DNA of 64,000 bases. Source: Rotaria sordida. Its lineage: Eukaryota; Rotifera; Eurotatoria; Philodinida; Philodinidae. Location of the stretch: positions 1-64,000 of the forward strand of contig CAJNOL010000146.1 of assembly GCA_905250125.1 (NCBI GenBank). Direction: 5' to 3'. Position numbers and translations under genes: made by a program. Shown here piece after piece: positions 37,634 through 49,762 of the stretch (the first letter of the stretch is position 1; each line of letters starts with the position of its first letter). The notes under the pieces were generated by a model. It ran no database searches. It was not told where the DNA came from and saw only the letters and a program-made list of their open reading frames with translations.

Positions 37634-39188
37634 TCAATCGAAGCGTACACGCACTGCTAGTTTTTTTGGAAGACAGCTGAGGTGGTCTTCGTAACCCCCA
37701 GTATTTTCTGACGTGTCTTCGAATGTGATACCACGTTGCATCATTCGAACGATGATCGTTTTCAACTCGAGCCAAGCTAATTCTTGTCCAATACATGCTC
37801 GATGTCCACCACCGAATGGAATCATAGCTAATGAATGATGATTTTCATCTTCGCCTAAAAATCTTTCTGGTACAAATTGTCGAGGATCAGCATGATGCCA
37901 ATAGCGAGCATCAGTATTGATGTTATTCAAAGCAATAAAAACAGTCTGACCACGATGAATCTTTACAGCGTCAACGATGGTGTCACAAGTAGCTATACGG
38001 ACTGAAAATCCAGCGACAGGAGCCAAACGTAAGACCTAGATACAGAGAAGAATCTTAAAAAATAATCTAATATTTCAAAACGAAATCAACCTCTTTTGTC
38101 ACACATTCACAATAGGTTAGTGAAGTTAAATTCTCTGACGTTAGCTCTGGTACATATTTGAGATCATCTGTCATCAGAAGATGATGTTTGCGCAATTCTT
38201 CTTTCATTTTTTGTTGCACTTGAGGATTTTTACTTGCAAAAAATATGAACCATGATAGAGCAGTTGATGTCGTTTCATATCCAGCTAGGATCATTATCAA
38301 AACTTCATCAAAGATCTCTGCATGTGTTAGACCAGATGAAACTTGATCGTCATTAGCTTGTTCATTCAATGATGAAACCAACGACGCAATGAGATTCTTC
38401 GGTCGTTTATTTTCCATTTCACTTTCTTTGTTTTGTTCTTCTTCAACTAGCTTTTCTGACAATTCATGAATCAATCGATAGGCATGTTGATATTTCCAAT
38501 TATATTTCAAATAGATTTTCCCTAACCATCGAGGCAGCCACGGTGAGAGGAGTATAGACACGCTATAGAATATAAAATCACGAAAAGCTTTTTTTATTGG
38601 TGAATTAATATGGGCATCGAAATCGTGATCGAATCCAATGAATCCGATAACATTCATGGTAAATGATTGACAGGATGAGACTAAATCTCGATGAACTTGA
38701 CCAGGATGAAGATTTTGATCAATGAAATGATCAGCACATTGAACAATCGTCTCTAAATGACCAATAATCTTTGCTCGTTTCAACATCGGTAATAAAACTC
38801 GTATATGTCGTTTCCATTTAGCACCAGTCAACATTACAATGGCATTCGGACAAAGAAGGTCAAAGTTTGGAAAAGATAATGGCGCTTGTTCGAAAGTATG
38901 ACGATCGGCAAATATGATTTGTGCATGTTCTACTCCACAGAAAACGAAACATCGATGTGAACCAAACCAAAATTGGAATTTGTCACCGAAACGACGTTGA
39001 TAATCGAGAAAGACTTGATGAAATGATAATTTTCCCGTCAATATACCAGAATTAAGGAGATTACCAAAAACAATATGTGGTTTCACTCCTGGTAGATCAT
39101 CTGGTGAAGGAGAGTAAGCACGTTTTAAATAGATATATATCAGAGTAATAACGATTACAAAGAGAGCGGCGATTACAATTGATACCAT
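37634..39188 (-). CDS. Cytochrome P450 monooxygenase, complete
   Basis: Heme-thiolate monooxygenase of the endoplasmic reticulum, 499 residues in two exons (39188-38091 and 38035-37634) split by a 55-base intron with a GTTGAT donor. A membrane anchor (residues about 3-22) is followed by the proline-rich hinge SPSPDDLPG. The I-helix oxygen-activation motif AGYETTST is at 302-309. The K-helix ExxR is E366-R369, and the intron falls exactly after E366. PERF is at about 422-425. The heme loop is FGGGHRACIG, with the axial cysteine at 447. All catalytic landmarks are present and length is normal, so it should be active. The sequence resembles CYP3/CYP4-type microsomal enzymes of detoxification, but I cannot assign a family. 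No adjacent P450 copy is present. Confidence 0.93.
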
Positions 39189-40633
39189 GGCGAAATATTT
39201 GTCGTAAGTAATACGTAGGTCAACAAGTATCGTTAAAAAAGGTGCATGTCTTGTTTTGCTTTGCTTTAGACTTATTTTAATTTAGTAGATACGTGGAAGA
39301 TAAGAGAAAACAGAAAAAAAAATAAAGAACGAGAAATGATCATATTGGGGTGCTTTGAGAAACAACGAAAGATGTCACTCGTATGTCGTTTTCTCTTGTG
39401 TTTAAATAAATACTTTCTTAGCAATCGACTTTTTCAAACGAATCTAATCAAAATAAATGTCGAGTAGGAAATTAATGTCAAGGAATATATGGTCGGACTC
39501 TAATGCGAGACTAGCTTGAACAATAATGATTGAATGTGTCCTTACTCTATTAGTTCATAGAAAAACACGGTAATCTACAGATTTCATAGACTCATCATCG
39601 ATAAAACAAGTAATAATCTGTCTTATAAAACATAGTGCAATTAATCTTAGGCCTATTTCTACTAGGATCTATGCGAACACGCAATCCATCAGCAAATATC
39701 AAGTATAAGAGTTCTCTCTCATTCCCTCACTGTGTAAATCAATAGGTTACTTCTACGATCTATGATTCCTGTGGATCGGAAAAGTTTTATCAAAATAGAG
39801 TATAAAAAAAACACAGTAATCAATGAAGAGAAGAAAAGTTGTTAACAGTATAATGATGAAATTAGAATTCCACAAAAAAGAGGCATCTTTTACTAAGTAG
39901 TTGAGAAACATCAGAAAATCATTCTAATTTGATGACTTCAAGCAAGCCACTTATTTACAAGTTTTATTAGTGCCCTATTCGGTTTGGTTACACTGGAAAA
40001 GTCTCTACTTCGAGTATGATGGACTACTGTACTATTTATTCGGTAGACGTTCATGGAAAGTACCATATATTTACCAAAACGAATCATCTATTGATTTGTT
40101 AGATTGTGACTATACACTAACATACATCGTCGGTTGTATCGATAACACATGTATTCTTGTTGGGCATAGTTTAATAATCGAATGTAGCTTACACAATCGG
40201 GGCATACTTGTTTATATGTTACTTTTGCCAAATGAAGCGCATTGCCTAAATAGGAATCTTTGGCGCGAAGACATGAAAGTTCAAGAAGAACTGAAGTGAT
40301 TACAAAAATATGGTGATAAGTTGTCGATTATAGCGAAAAAAGTAAATTGATGCATTGTTTAGTAAATATATCTTTGCTTTTACGCAGGTGACACAAAATA
40401 AACATCAGTGTCACGACTTAGTTTTATAAAGCGCATTCAGTTCAAACTTAGCACACTATGTATTTTTTAGTTTATTTATATATCATTTGATAGAGATTCG
40501 TAAAGTGATTAAGAATAACCGGTTTTTCAACTTTATTAGTGCAAGTTTTCATCGAAAACGATTCAAATAATTTCAAGAGTCTAGGTTTTTTTTTCTAACA
40601 AGCGACAACTCTCTTTTAAACGGGATAAATCAA
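39189..40633. other. P450 upstream region and spacer
   Basis: Holds the P450 promoter side, with no obvious TATA box. An open frame at 39970-40299 (109 codons) has no recognised domain. It is AT-rich otherwise. Confidence 0.35.
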
Positions 40634-41425
40634 GAGGAGTCCACCACAACTGATTACGAACTTTCAGCTTCATCGTTTGACTCAACATAAGTTTTAGGAA
40701 GACTAAGCAAATTCTATTCACATTCTTGCTAATGGCTCTTCATTACCGAGGTATTATCTAAATAATATCTTTAAAAAAGAGATATTTTCTTTTCATTCTT
40801 GAAATTTATATCTTGTACGTTATTTGCTAACAATTAGTATATTAAATTAGAATTGTATAAGATTTCGTGACTTTTGATATCAGAGAGTAAAGAATGACAA
40901 ATACAAAAAAAATAGAAACGAATGAAAGCTGATACTTTTCGAGCACATCTATGTCATGCCCATATCCGAGGAGAATACTTGGCGCATAAAATATATTGTA
41001 TACTTTAAATGTTCTTCTTCGAAATGGACATGGCGCACATATGATGAAAAAAGATCGACCATCATTCATTCTTCTCTTTTGTATTTGTCATTCTTTTCCA
41101 GTGATATCATAAGTCACAAAATCTTATACAATTATAATTTAATATACCGATTATTAGAAAAACGATGAATTTAAAGTTACTGCAGCAAATAAGCTGTCAT
41201 TCGAGCTGACTATATAAATAGTAACCTATGCCTATTTTGATTGCGCCAAAAAGACAAATTTTGAAAATGAGAAAAAATGTCCTCTGTACCATATTATTTA
41301 GATCATATGTCGACGATGAAGAGCCATAAGCAAAAACGCTTCCAGAATTTTCTTAGACTTACAAAGCCCTACATGAAGGCAAAAGAGGAAACCGAAAGCT
41401 CGAAATCAACTGAGCTGGTTCCTCC
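40634..41425. mobile_element. Fold-back element F (second copy of family E)
   Basis: Arms of about 340 bases: the left begins near gaggagtccaccac and contains ttacgaactttcagcttcat; the right carries its inverse ending ggttcctcc. The arms share long stretches with element E (gaactttcagctt, tggctcttcatta, ttatacaattataattt, gcagcaaataagct). It is non-coding. Divergence between E and F indicates independent, fairly old insertions. Confidence 0.75.
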
Positions 41426-43328
41426 GTAAGTTTCGAGATGAGGTAATGGTGAACAAATGAACGATGATATTCATTATTTGCACTGTTCTCCATTCTTTGC
41501 TTCCAGTCCTATTTTCTCTTTGCGTAGATTTATTGTCTTGAAGTTTATTTTTCTCGTACGGATCATAAGAAAACATGCAATACAAACTGAACTATATTAT
41601 ACTTACTAAAGCGGCAGAAATTTAAACGAAGCTAATGTTTAAAATTTTATTGTGTTATAATATTTTTATACATTTGCGCATTTTTGATCTCTTCGTAACA
41701 CAAAACAATGAAATTGTTTTACTGAGAGTAATTTGAGTATTCATGTTTTTTTTTCTTATGAAATCTGTATGAGATCAACAAATTCAGATCAATAATCGTC
41801 GCTAATGAAAAGTATAAGTTTCTGACAATATTCTACTCAAAGATGACTAAAAGATTTATATAAGATGAAATCAATGTTAATCTCGACTTCAAGAAATTAA
41901 CATCGTGGATGCTCGAAAAATAAAGAATAGATAATTCCATCGATCATGTGAATAAATGATTGAGTTTTTGGCTTCACTCTTGTTTTTGTTCTCCAATGAT
42001 TGATATAATTATAAATAGTGATTTAAGAACGAACATTTAAAATGAAAATCTCTTCGTTAACTTCACTACGTATTCTATTATTCAAATAAATACTTCAACA
42101 AGAACAAACAGCTGACTTTCTGATTAAATAATTGTTTCCTAACACAGAAAATCAATGTACCAATGTTACATTCAATTGTATGCGATACCCTCTTCCAAAG
42201 TATTACAAGTGATAAGAATGATAAGGATGTTCAAAATTAATATCATTATTTTAATACTATCCACTATAGTAACAGCTGCACAATGACAACAATGAAAATG
42301 TTGACGAACCTTTTAAAAAAAGAAAAAAAGAAAAGGATTTGATTTAAAATGTTGTATAACTTCCATTGGCTTTGATCACAAAACTATTAAAAAAAAGATG
42401 TCCACTCAAGTGGATAAATCATCGAATTCAAGAAGATGAAAAATTTTATTTTTCTGACGAAGTAGTAACTCGACAACAACATTAAAATCTAGTGCAATGT
42501 ATCGTCCGCGTATAAACTAATTTTAAAGCAAAAATCTGCTCATGGAACATATCACAATAATATATTGTCTTTGCTTTTATCTAGCCTTCTTGTTTTTATT
42601 GCACGCATGACATCTATGTTTAAATCTATGTTTGTTTTTATACACTATTGTTTTAGTAAAATAAACATCAAGGAACAAAAACAGTATTGTAAACACTCGA
42701 TTCTTGTCCCTCAGTATAAAGTAAGCATTACAAAACGTTCATCAGGATGTCATTTTTTTTGCCAAATCTATATTGAAATATTAACAAACTAATTTTTAAT
42801 TTAATGCTAAAATTATACAATTCTTGATACTCATAAAAGAGTACTTGTACGGAATCGTTCTTTTATCTAAGTCTCTCATTTATCAAGGTATTATGATAGA
42901 GAAGATACACTAAGACAAAAATACAGCTATGAGAATATCATAAATCAACATAAACGAAGAGGTTTTTTTCATATCAACTTTCATAGACTACTGCAAATAT
43001 CAGCATCGGTTTGATAGAAGAAGCAATTTGATAGAACCGAGAAGTTGATATCTAAAAAACATAGACTAACATCGTATACAACGTGACTAGAAGTCATTCA
43101 TAATTTTTTTCAAGATGTTAAATATAGACACATTTGCAGATGAATTAAGATAATCGTCTACATTCACACCCACAACTAAATTAGAAAGTATTCGAATTGT
43201 GTTATGCATAATATTGTGATTTCTATTTTGTATGCATATATTATTTATTCAGACAAAAAAAAAGAACGACTTACAATTGTTTAAGGTCAAGCAAAAAACT
43301 AGTTAGGTACAAGTTTTGAATTATTAGC
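41426..43328. other. Spacer without recognised genes
   Basis: AT-rich. Around 42390-42530 a few short stretches look weakly coding but are broken in all frames and have no family signal. Nothing else supported. Confidence 0.35.
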
Positions 43329-43942
43329 GAGGGAACCTCTTCAACTGTTCTTGTCCGATTTCGATGTTTTTTTTGTATATAGATACTACATAATGTTCTA
43401 ATAAAAAATTCTAAAACGATTTGCGTTCCTATTCATATCTGAGTAAACTATAGAATCTCTAATGTCGATTTTCTAGAGGCACCAACTTTTCAGAAAACTC
43501 GTATTTTCGAATTTTTATCTGAAACTTTGTGAATATAAAGAACTCAATAGGACTAGCTTTCCTTGACAAAAATTCACAAGTTTTGAACAATGTCTCTTCA
43601 AGATATGAAGCTTTCAAAAACTGCATGTTGTATACACGCTATCCATGGAAAAGCATCTATATCTTGAAAATCTCATATTTTGCAGAGATTTTGTTCAAAA
43701 CTGCTACATTTTTTTTATATAAGCTAATCTAGTTGATTTCTCTATATATCCAAAGTTTCAGATAAAAATTCGAAAATATGAGTATTCTGAAAACCTGGCG
43801 TTCTACAGGAATCTCTAAAAAAAATCGATAGCTTAGTCAAACAGCAATAGGATTTGTTTTAGAATACTATGTAGTATATATAGGCAAAAAAAAGTCATTA
43901 CAATTGGAAGGGGAGGGAGGGTAACTGAAGAGGTCACCTCCT
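43329..43942. mobile_element. Fold-back element G
   Basis: Inverted repeat of about 614 bases. The left end aggGAACCTCTTCAACTG pairs with the right end cagTtacccTCTTCAGTTAC-type inverse (gtaactgaagaggtcacctc). Long inner arms pair as ttcgaatttttatctgaaac with gtttcagataaaaattcgaa. A G-rich tract ggaaggggagggaggg lies at 43908-43921, close to the right end only. It is non-coding. Confidence 0.7.
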
Positions 43943-44069
43943 TAGTAAAAGAAAAAAAACAAAAATGCAAATCACCAAAAACTGGATATTTTCGATCAAA
44001 TCATCACTTTTTTACTGAGTAACCCGTAGAAATATAATTTAAAATTCATCAATATATTCCACATAAATT

Positions 44070-44516
44070 TAAATTTTTAATACGACTGATCGATAGCAAA
44101 AATTCTTCTCTTTTGATCGATGCAAGACCATCATTCCTATTTTGTTTTGTTCGAGAGTTATAAGACTTTTCCTGAGACTCCAATTTCAGCCAATTGACCT
44201 AGAATTATCCGAAAAAGCAGCTAATATGAAGTAATTCACCATGTTGAGTCAAATGATCATATTTGCTTTTAGGTTCGAAATCATCCGACTCGGTTACCTC
44301 AATATTTCTGAAGTATTACAATCTGCCTCTATATAACGAATAAGTCGACGTTTCAAAAACTTTGAGATAACAGCGTCAGCTCAGTTTGAACCTAAAACCA
44401 AATATAATCATTTGACTCAGCATCATGAACTATCTCACACTAACTGCTTTTTCGGATCATTCCAGGTCAATTGACTGAAATCAAGGTTTCACACGATTAA
44501 TCGCATTAAAAATTTA
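44070..44516. mobile_element. Fold-back element H
   Basis: The outer pair taaatttttaata/cattaaaaattta and the inner arm pair ccaatttcagccaattgacc (left) with ggtcaattgactgaaatc (right) form an inverted repeat of about 447 bases. A further pair lies around tgagtcaaatgatca. The left arm has about 80 bases not found in the right, so one arm has gained or lost sequence. It is non-coding. Confidence 0.65.
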
Positions 44517-44639
44517 GATAGAAAGCGAAATATCTTCAGAATATCGTTTTCAAAAATCTCCACCAACAACTCACCTGATTGGTCAATTATTGATCGATCA
44601 AATTTCGATATACTTCGATGGTCTCAGGTTTTGTCTTTT

Positions 44640-44700
44640 GAATGTTGAAAATCGTAGATCTCTATGCTGTTTCTATCAAAAGTTATTCAAAAAAATAGCG
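44640..44700. repeat. Orphan copy of the element-A terminal block
   Basis: The sequence agatctctatgctgtttcta followed by tcaaaagttattcaaaa matches the right-arm block of element A (aggtctctatcttgttccta, tcaagagttattcaaaa) and the right end of the 51.6-kb element. Its partner arm was not found, so it is a solo or decayed copy. Confidence 0.6.
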
Positions 44701-45204
44701 AAGTATATTATATTTTGAAATCGATAATTATTAGATTTTCTTTTCCTTTTCATAATTGATTTTTAGTTAATATTGAGAATCTACTAATCTATTATGTTGA
44801 CATGCTCTCAAAAAATTTATTTAATTACTGAATCTATTGTGATAGTATTATGCTTATTTATTAATATATACACTCAACGAATTCTTTGTTTTACAATCTC
44901 AATAAAAAATACATATATAAAAGTTATCAACATTTGATCTTTACGGCGAACTTTTGCGTTTGAACTTCGAAAGAACTTTACGAAGACCAGACCTAAAAAA
45001 GTCCAAATGAATACATAGTTTAATCAGAAATACATAGACAATATTGTGTGTCAAATTATACTTTGGTGCTTTGATCGATTGTACAGCCATAGGTTCCTAT
45101 CAAATAATAATTTATTTTGAATCATCATTAATATAAAACGAATAATTAATAAGAACATACATGCTGAGTCGAAGATCGATTTGATACTTCGGATTGTGTG
45201 TCAA

Positions 45205-47360
45205 CTAAAAGAGCTTGCTATTTATATCAAAAAGTATATCAATTGTTTCTATCATACTTGTTGACGTTGGATTTCGTGTTTGTTCATTTCTTCTTGCCAT
45301 ATTCTCATAAAAATTTTCTTGAGTCTGTGAATATGGAAGTGGTACAGGTTTTAAATAATTGAAAGTTCCATCTATCAAAAAGAAGAATGCTATAATAATC
45401 AAATCGAAGGTTAAATTTCAACGTACAACTCTCTGTTGATGGTTGTTGTGAAGGAACCTGAGACATATTATATAGGTAAGTCGACCTTTTATCACAAGTG
45501 TTCTTCAAATAAAATTAATAATGAATAATAAAAATGTTGTTAGCCTTTTAAAATTACCTGATGAATATGAAACATATTTAAGGGAATCATATTTTCACAA
45601 TTTGGACATGATGTTATTTCTAAAGGTGGTAGTTTAGCAGCAGCTCTAAATATAGAGATAGAATATAAATACACAAAATGTAATCATACATACTTCGCAA
45701 ACGATTTAACCAGACGTCGTACACTGCACACTTCCTACGTAGTTATGAAATGAAGGAAAGGAATTGACTTCTTATTACATAAGAAAATAGAACATACTGT
45801 ATGTCTATCGATATCATCGATATTTATCGATTGTATACAGTATTCACACGGCGTATAATATTCACATAATGACTTATTTGCATCAGTTGAATCTGAGAAT
45901 CGATTTTCTCTTGAAGAATTGTCTAAATTACGGTAAAAACCAACACTCGTTGATCTCTCACAGGCACTGTTCTAAGTAAAATGAAATATAAGATCAATCT
46001 CGATTGTCTAAGTAAAATAATTTACTTTAGAAAATGACTCAGAATTATAGTATTGATAACCAGTTCTTTCTGGAAGATTATTCGTTGGTAAACTGCAAAG
46101 AAAAAGAATCAACGATCCATTTAGTCAATCTTTTTCAAAACTCATACATTTTTTTCGTTACTTTTTGAGAAGTATCATTGACCTACAAAGAGATTTTTCT
46201 CATAAAACATTTTACGTTTTATCTCTTACTTGTACGAAAGATATTTTATTAAAAGACTCTCGTTTATTTTGAAATCGTAATCTGAGTAAATCTTCTTGAA
46301 TAGCTTTGAAATTAGGTCTTTTATTCGATTCTTGTTGTGTACAATTTTCAATAATATTCCACAGTTCATTAGAACACATACATGGTCGTTCAAGTAATTT
46401 TCCTTTTAATCTTTGCTGATACACATTATCAGTTGTTTTTAAATCTCCATAAGGAATTGCACCTCCTGAACATGTCTCCCACATAAGAACACCAAAAGAA
46501 TAAACATCTGACTTTTCCGAATAACAAGCCGAAGATATGTCATAGAGTATTTCAGGTGCAGCATAACGAACTGGAATCATTGTCATTGTAGATGATGTTG
46601 ATGACTCAAATACTGAGAAAAGTGGACTAGCTCGAGTAAGTCCAAAATCAGTTAGTTTAACTAATATTTCTGTAGATTGATTAGAACTCGATCGAAAAAC
46701 AAGTACATTACGACATGCTAGATCACCGTGAACTATTTGATTATCAGCTAAACAAATCATAGCATCAACAATTTGCCAAAAAATTTCAAGCAAAACTTCA
46801 AAAGTCGGCTGAAAATTATCACTGCGTAATAATTGCCTAAGATCACCTTCAGGTGCATATTCTTGAACCAACATAATACTATTTGGTAAATCATTATCAA
46901 CTAATCCATAAGTTCGAACAATATGTGGATGACAACTAAGTTGTACATAAAAGCTAGCTTCACATTTTGCTCTAGCTCCATCGATTTTAATTAGTACGAT
47001 AGGTGGTCCATGTTTTAACATCCATTTTGCTTCATAAATTGTTTTACTCGGGCTTTGAAACATTGGTCGTTGTTTAGTTTTACATACATCAATATCAAGA
47101 CGAAAATGATAATTTTTTTGTGATGACAATGATAAAAATTCGTCGACCATCTTTTTTACAATATAATTTGGCCTTAATGAATTTAAAGCCATCGATTCAC
47201 GTGTGATTGGACTTGCAGCATGTTTTTGAATCCATGCTGTAATATTTTTTCGTTCATATGTATGACCATCAGAACCAATAACAGGATCACGAAATAATTC
47301 ATGAGTAATTGGACATTTTAATGAATCGAGTAACGTCGGCGAGTTTGCTTCCGTTTGCAT
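45205..47360 (-). CDS. U-box / tyrosine-kinase-like / double C2HC zinc-finger protein
   Basis: Exons on the minus strand: 47360-46230, 46182-46148, 46092-46026, 45971-45798, 45734-45694, 45645-45558, 45502-45430, 45371-45205; all phases agree, 591 residues. Residues 12-77 form a U-box (CPITHELFRDPVIGSDGHTY, then SPITRESM), the E2-binding fold of ubiquitin ligases. Residues about 105-365 form a protein kinase of the tyrosine-kinase-like type: K125 in VLIKI, E134, HGDLACRN (211-218), DFG (238-240), AAPE (267-270), SDVYSFGVLMWE. The glycine loop is not evident and HRD is HGD, so activity is uncertain, although Lys, Asp and DFG remain. Two zinc fingers of identical spacing, C-x2-C-x11-H-x3-C, follow at C453-C472 and C496-C515 (with C499 and H511). 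A partner, substrate or pathway is not known. The architecture suggests signalling coupled to ubiquitination. Confidence 0.85.
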
Positions 47361-48110
47361 TTTTATGCATATTCAAATAAAACGAAATTAATCTCAAACA
47401 TGCGTAAGACGATTATCGTTCTGTATTAGACGACAGAAAAACAAAAATACTATAGGAAGAGAAAATATATGTCGCAGTGATTCATTCATTTAGTTTCAAT
47501 AAAAATTTTCTTTCAATGAAGTCATTCATTGGTAGATGTCGTAAATAATGACTCTAAAATATGTCGGAATCAAAGCCTTCTGAGTATCTAAAATTCATGA
47601 GCAGTGAAATATTAATTTATTGAATGATTTTTCAAATTCAAAAGAAATAGTAATTCACAATCATTTTCATCAAAGTTAAGTAGCATTTATGTTATTTTCT
47701 TTAAGATCTTGGATTTTGAAATATTCTAACTTAATCCTAGTACTACAAATAGCCTATTTCTGGTGTCGGTATCAATCTACTCTTCCACACCCACACCCTT
47801 TTTAATAATCGAGTTTAAATTTAAAGTTGTGAAAGACACTAAATATTTTTCGAAACTGAAAAATACCAAGATATTTTCGTTAAATTTATTTTTGCTACAT
47901 TGGGATCAAAAATGATCCCAGTTAGTTGTACTAGGATTAGAGCAAACTAAATATTGACCAAAGGGAACTATAAGCTTTTCGATGATTTTCGACTACAGAA
48001 AGAAATCTTTGTAGGCTTCTCGAGAAAGACTTCCTCTGCGTAATAATATATGTATTATCAAATTTAGAAGTGGCACTTTCTCTTTAGGTTAACAGATAAA
48101 GTAAAACGTA
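47361..48110. other. Upstream region of the U-box kinase gene
   Basis: Promoter side of the minus-strand gene and AT-rich spacer. No TATA box of quality and no other gene. Confidence 0.35.
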
Positions 48111-49322
48111 ACGGGGTGGTCCAAAAAAAACTTACCCCATTTTTTCAATATTGTTTCTACACCTTTAGTATTCAGTTTTTAATCCAATTCTATTTGCAAT
48201 AGATAGAGCTAGAAAAAAGACACTAAGTAGACACATAGTTTTATTTGGGAAACGTTTCGCTATAGGTGTAGATGAAAAAGAGATTCACCAAATATGAAAT
48301 TTATGCAGGGATGGTATACCTTTATCGAAAATCAAAAATGATCTACGACTAACATTTACATTTGGATTGAAGTTCGATATACTTATGAGGCTGTTAATTA
48401 TGAACTTATTACAGACAAAGAATTTAGTTAAAAAAGATTTACTTTTTAAAAGAATTTTTCGTTTTTATAGAATTACTCGTATTTGATGCTGAGTCTTGTC
48501 TCATGCTATTGTTTACACTGACATTTATTTCTCATTATAAAACTCCAATTTATCAATAATTTACACATCGTTGTAGCAACTGAAAAGTTCTATGTAGCTT
48601 AGGATTGATCATAATTGAGACTAATCTGAGTGATGCAATAAAATAATAAAATAGTACAGGGCTTCATCTTATGAAAAAAATACGAAAGACTGCTCTCATA
48701 TATAGACCTATTATAGTTTGCGATCAAAGAACTGAACTGATGTCAATCATCTAGTTCTTTTCAAAAGAACTGGATATAGTAATCAACTCTTTTTTGACAA
48801 TTGAAGCAACTACTGAGTAGAATCGCTAGATCACCATTATTGACAGAACAGGTACTTTTAAAAAAAGCGGTTACTAAACCCAGCTCTCGAAAAAACGAAC
48901 TAGCCACTGGACCAGTCCTCGAAAAAGAACCAGTTCTTAGAACTGTGAGCTGTCACAGGTCTAGTCATATGAAAATTTTAACAGTATTAGAAAACTACCA
49001 ATAATCTGAAAAAAATGATCTCAACTTTAACTGCAACGCTGAAAAATTTGTCGTGAAAATTCCAGGTACTAATACTGTTTTGTTATTGAATTACTGAATT
49101 TTTACAAAAAAAACCGAAAAGTTGCAAAGGTGATTTTGTTCCAGGACAGATTTTATGTTCAATGAATTTTCTTTCTATCTACAGTTAGAGCAAAGCGTTT
49201 TCAAAATAAAAATACTTGTTTTTAGCTCTATCCATTGCGAAATGAATTGAATTAAACATAGAATACTAAACATGTAGAAATAATATTGTAAAAATGGGTA
49301 AGTGTTTTTTGACCACCCTGCA
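48111..49322. mobile_element. 1.2-kb TA-flanked transposon-like element J, non-autonomous
   Basis: Terminal inverted repeats of about 110 bases: left acggggtggtccaaaaaaaa cttacccc; right is its inverse ending ttttttgaccaccctgca. TA dinucleotides flank both ends (48109-48110 and 49323-49324), as Tc1/mariner-type insertion would leave. The interior has no transposase; the open frame at 48801-49004 has none of the DD(E/D) context. Short internal repeats of an aaccagttctt/aagaact motif lie around 48750-48950. It is most likely a MITE derived from a mariner-like parent. Confidence 0.7.
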
Positions 49323-49762
49323 TATACTTTGCTTTACTACTCACGTGAGCAAAGGACGGATAAAGATACTAGTGATTATTCTAGTCGTGATAGTACGTCT
49401 TGTCTAATCTTTTTGTCAAAAGATCCTACCATATGACTAGTCCGAAATCATTTGTAGTCCACAACTAACGTCCTGGTTGCTTAACTGACGACTGTTATCC
49501 TGTTTGTTATGTCTAGTTTCTTTTAGAAAAAGACTATGTGTGTTGTGCTGCTACGACGCTCGTTGAAAACCTATTTTAAATCGAAAAAGGAAGTGCGTCC
49601 ACGATGCTGCATACGACAAGGTGTAGTCTTATATAGTCGTCGAGTCCGAGCTAGTCTGAATTGAAGTATATAATGAGAATGTGGTTGCAGGTATGAGTAT
49701 TCATTTCACCCATAACCACACCTAAATCACTTTGACGCCTTAATGATACGAATAATGACTGG

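Noticed and set aside
39970-40299. Open frame of 109 codons upstream of the P450
   Set aside because: No recognised domain, no promoter or splice support, and no convincing coding bias.
46700-46745. Calling the U-box protein a certain pseudokinase because HRD is HGD
   Set aside because: The catalytic Asp, the following Asn, DFG and the beta-3 Lys are all present; some active kinases lack the HRD Arg, so activity cannot be decided from sequence.
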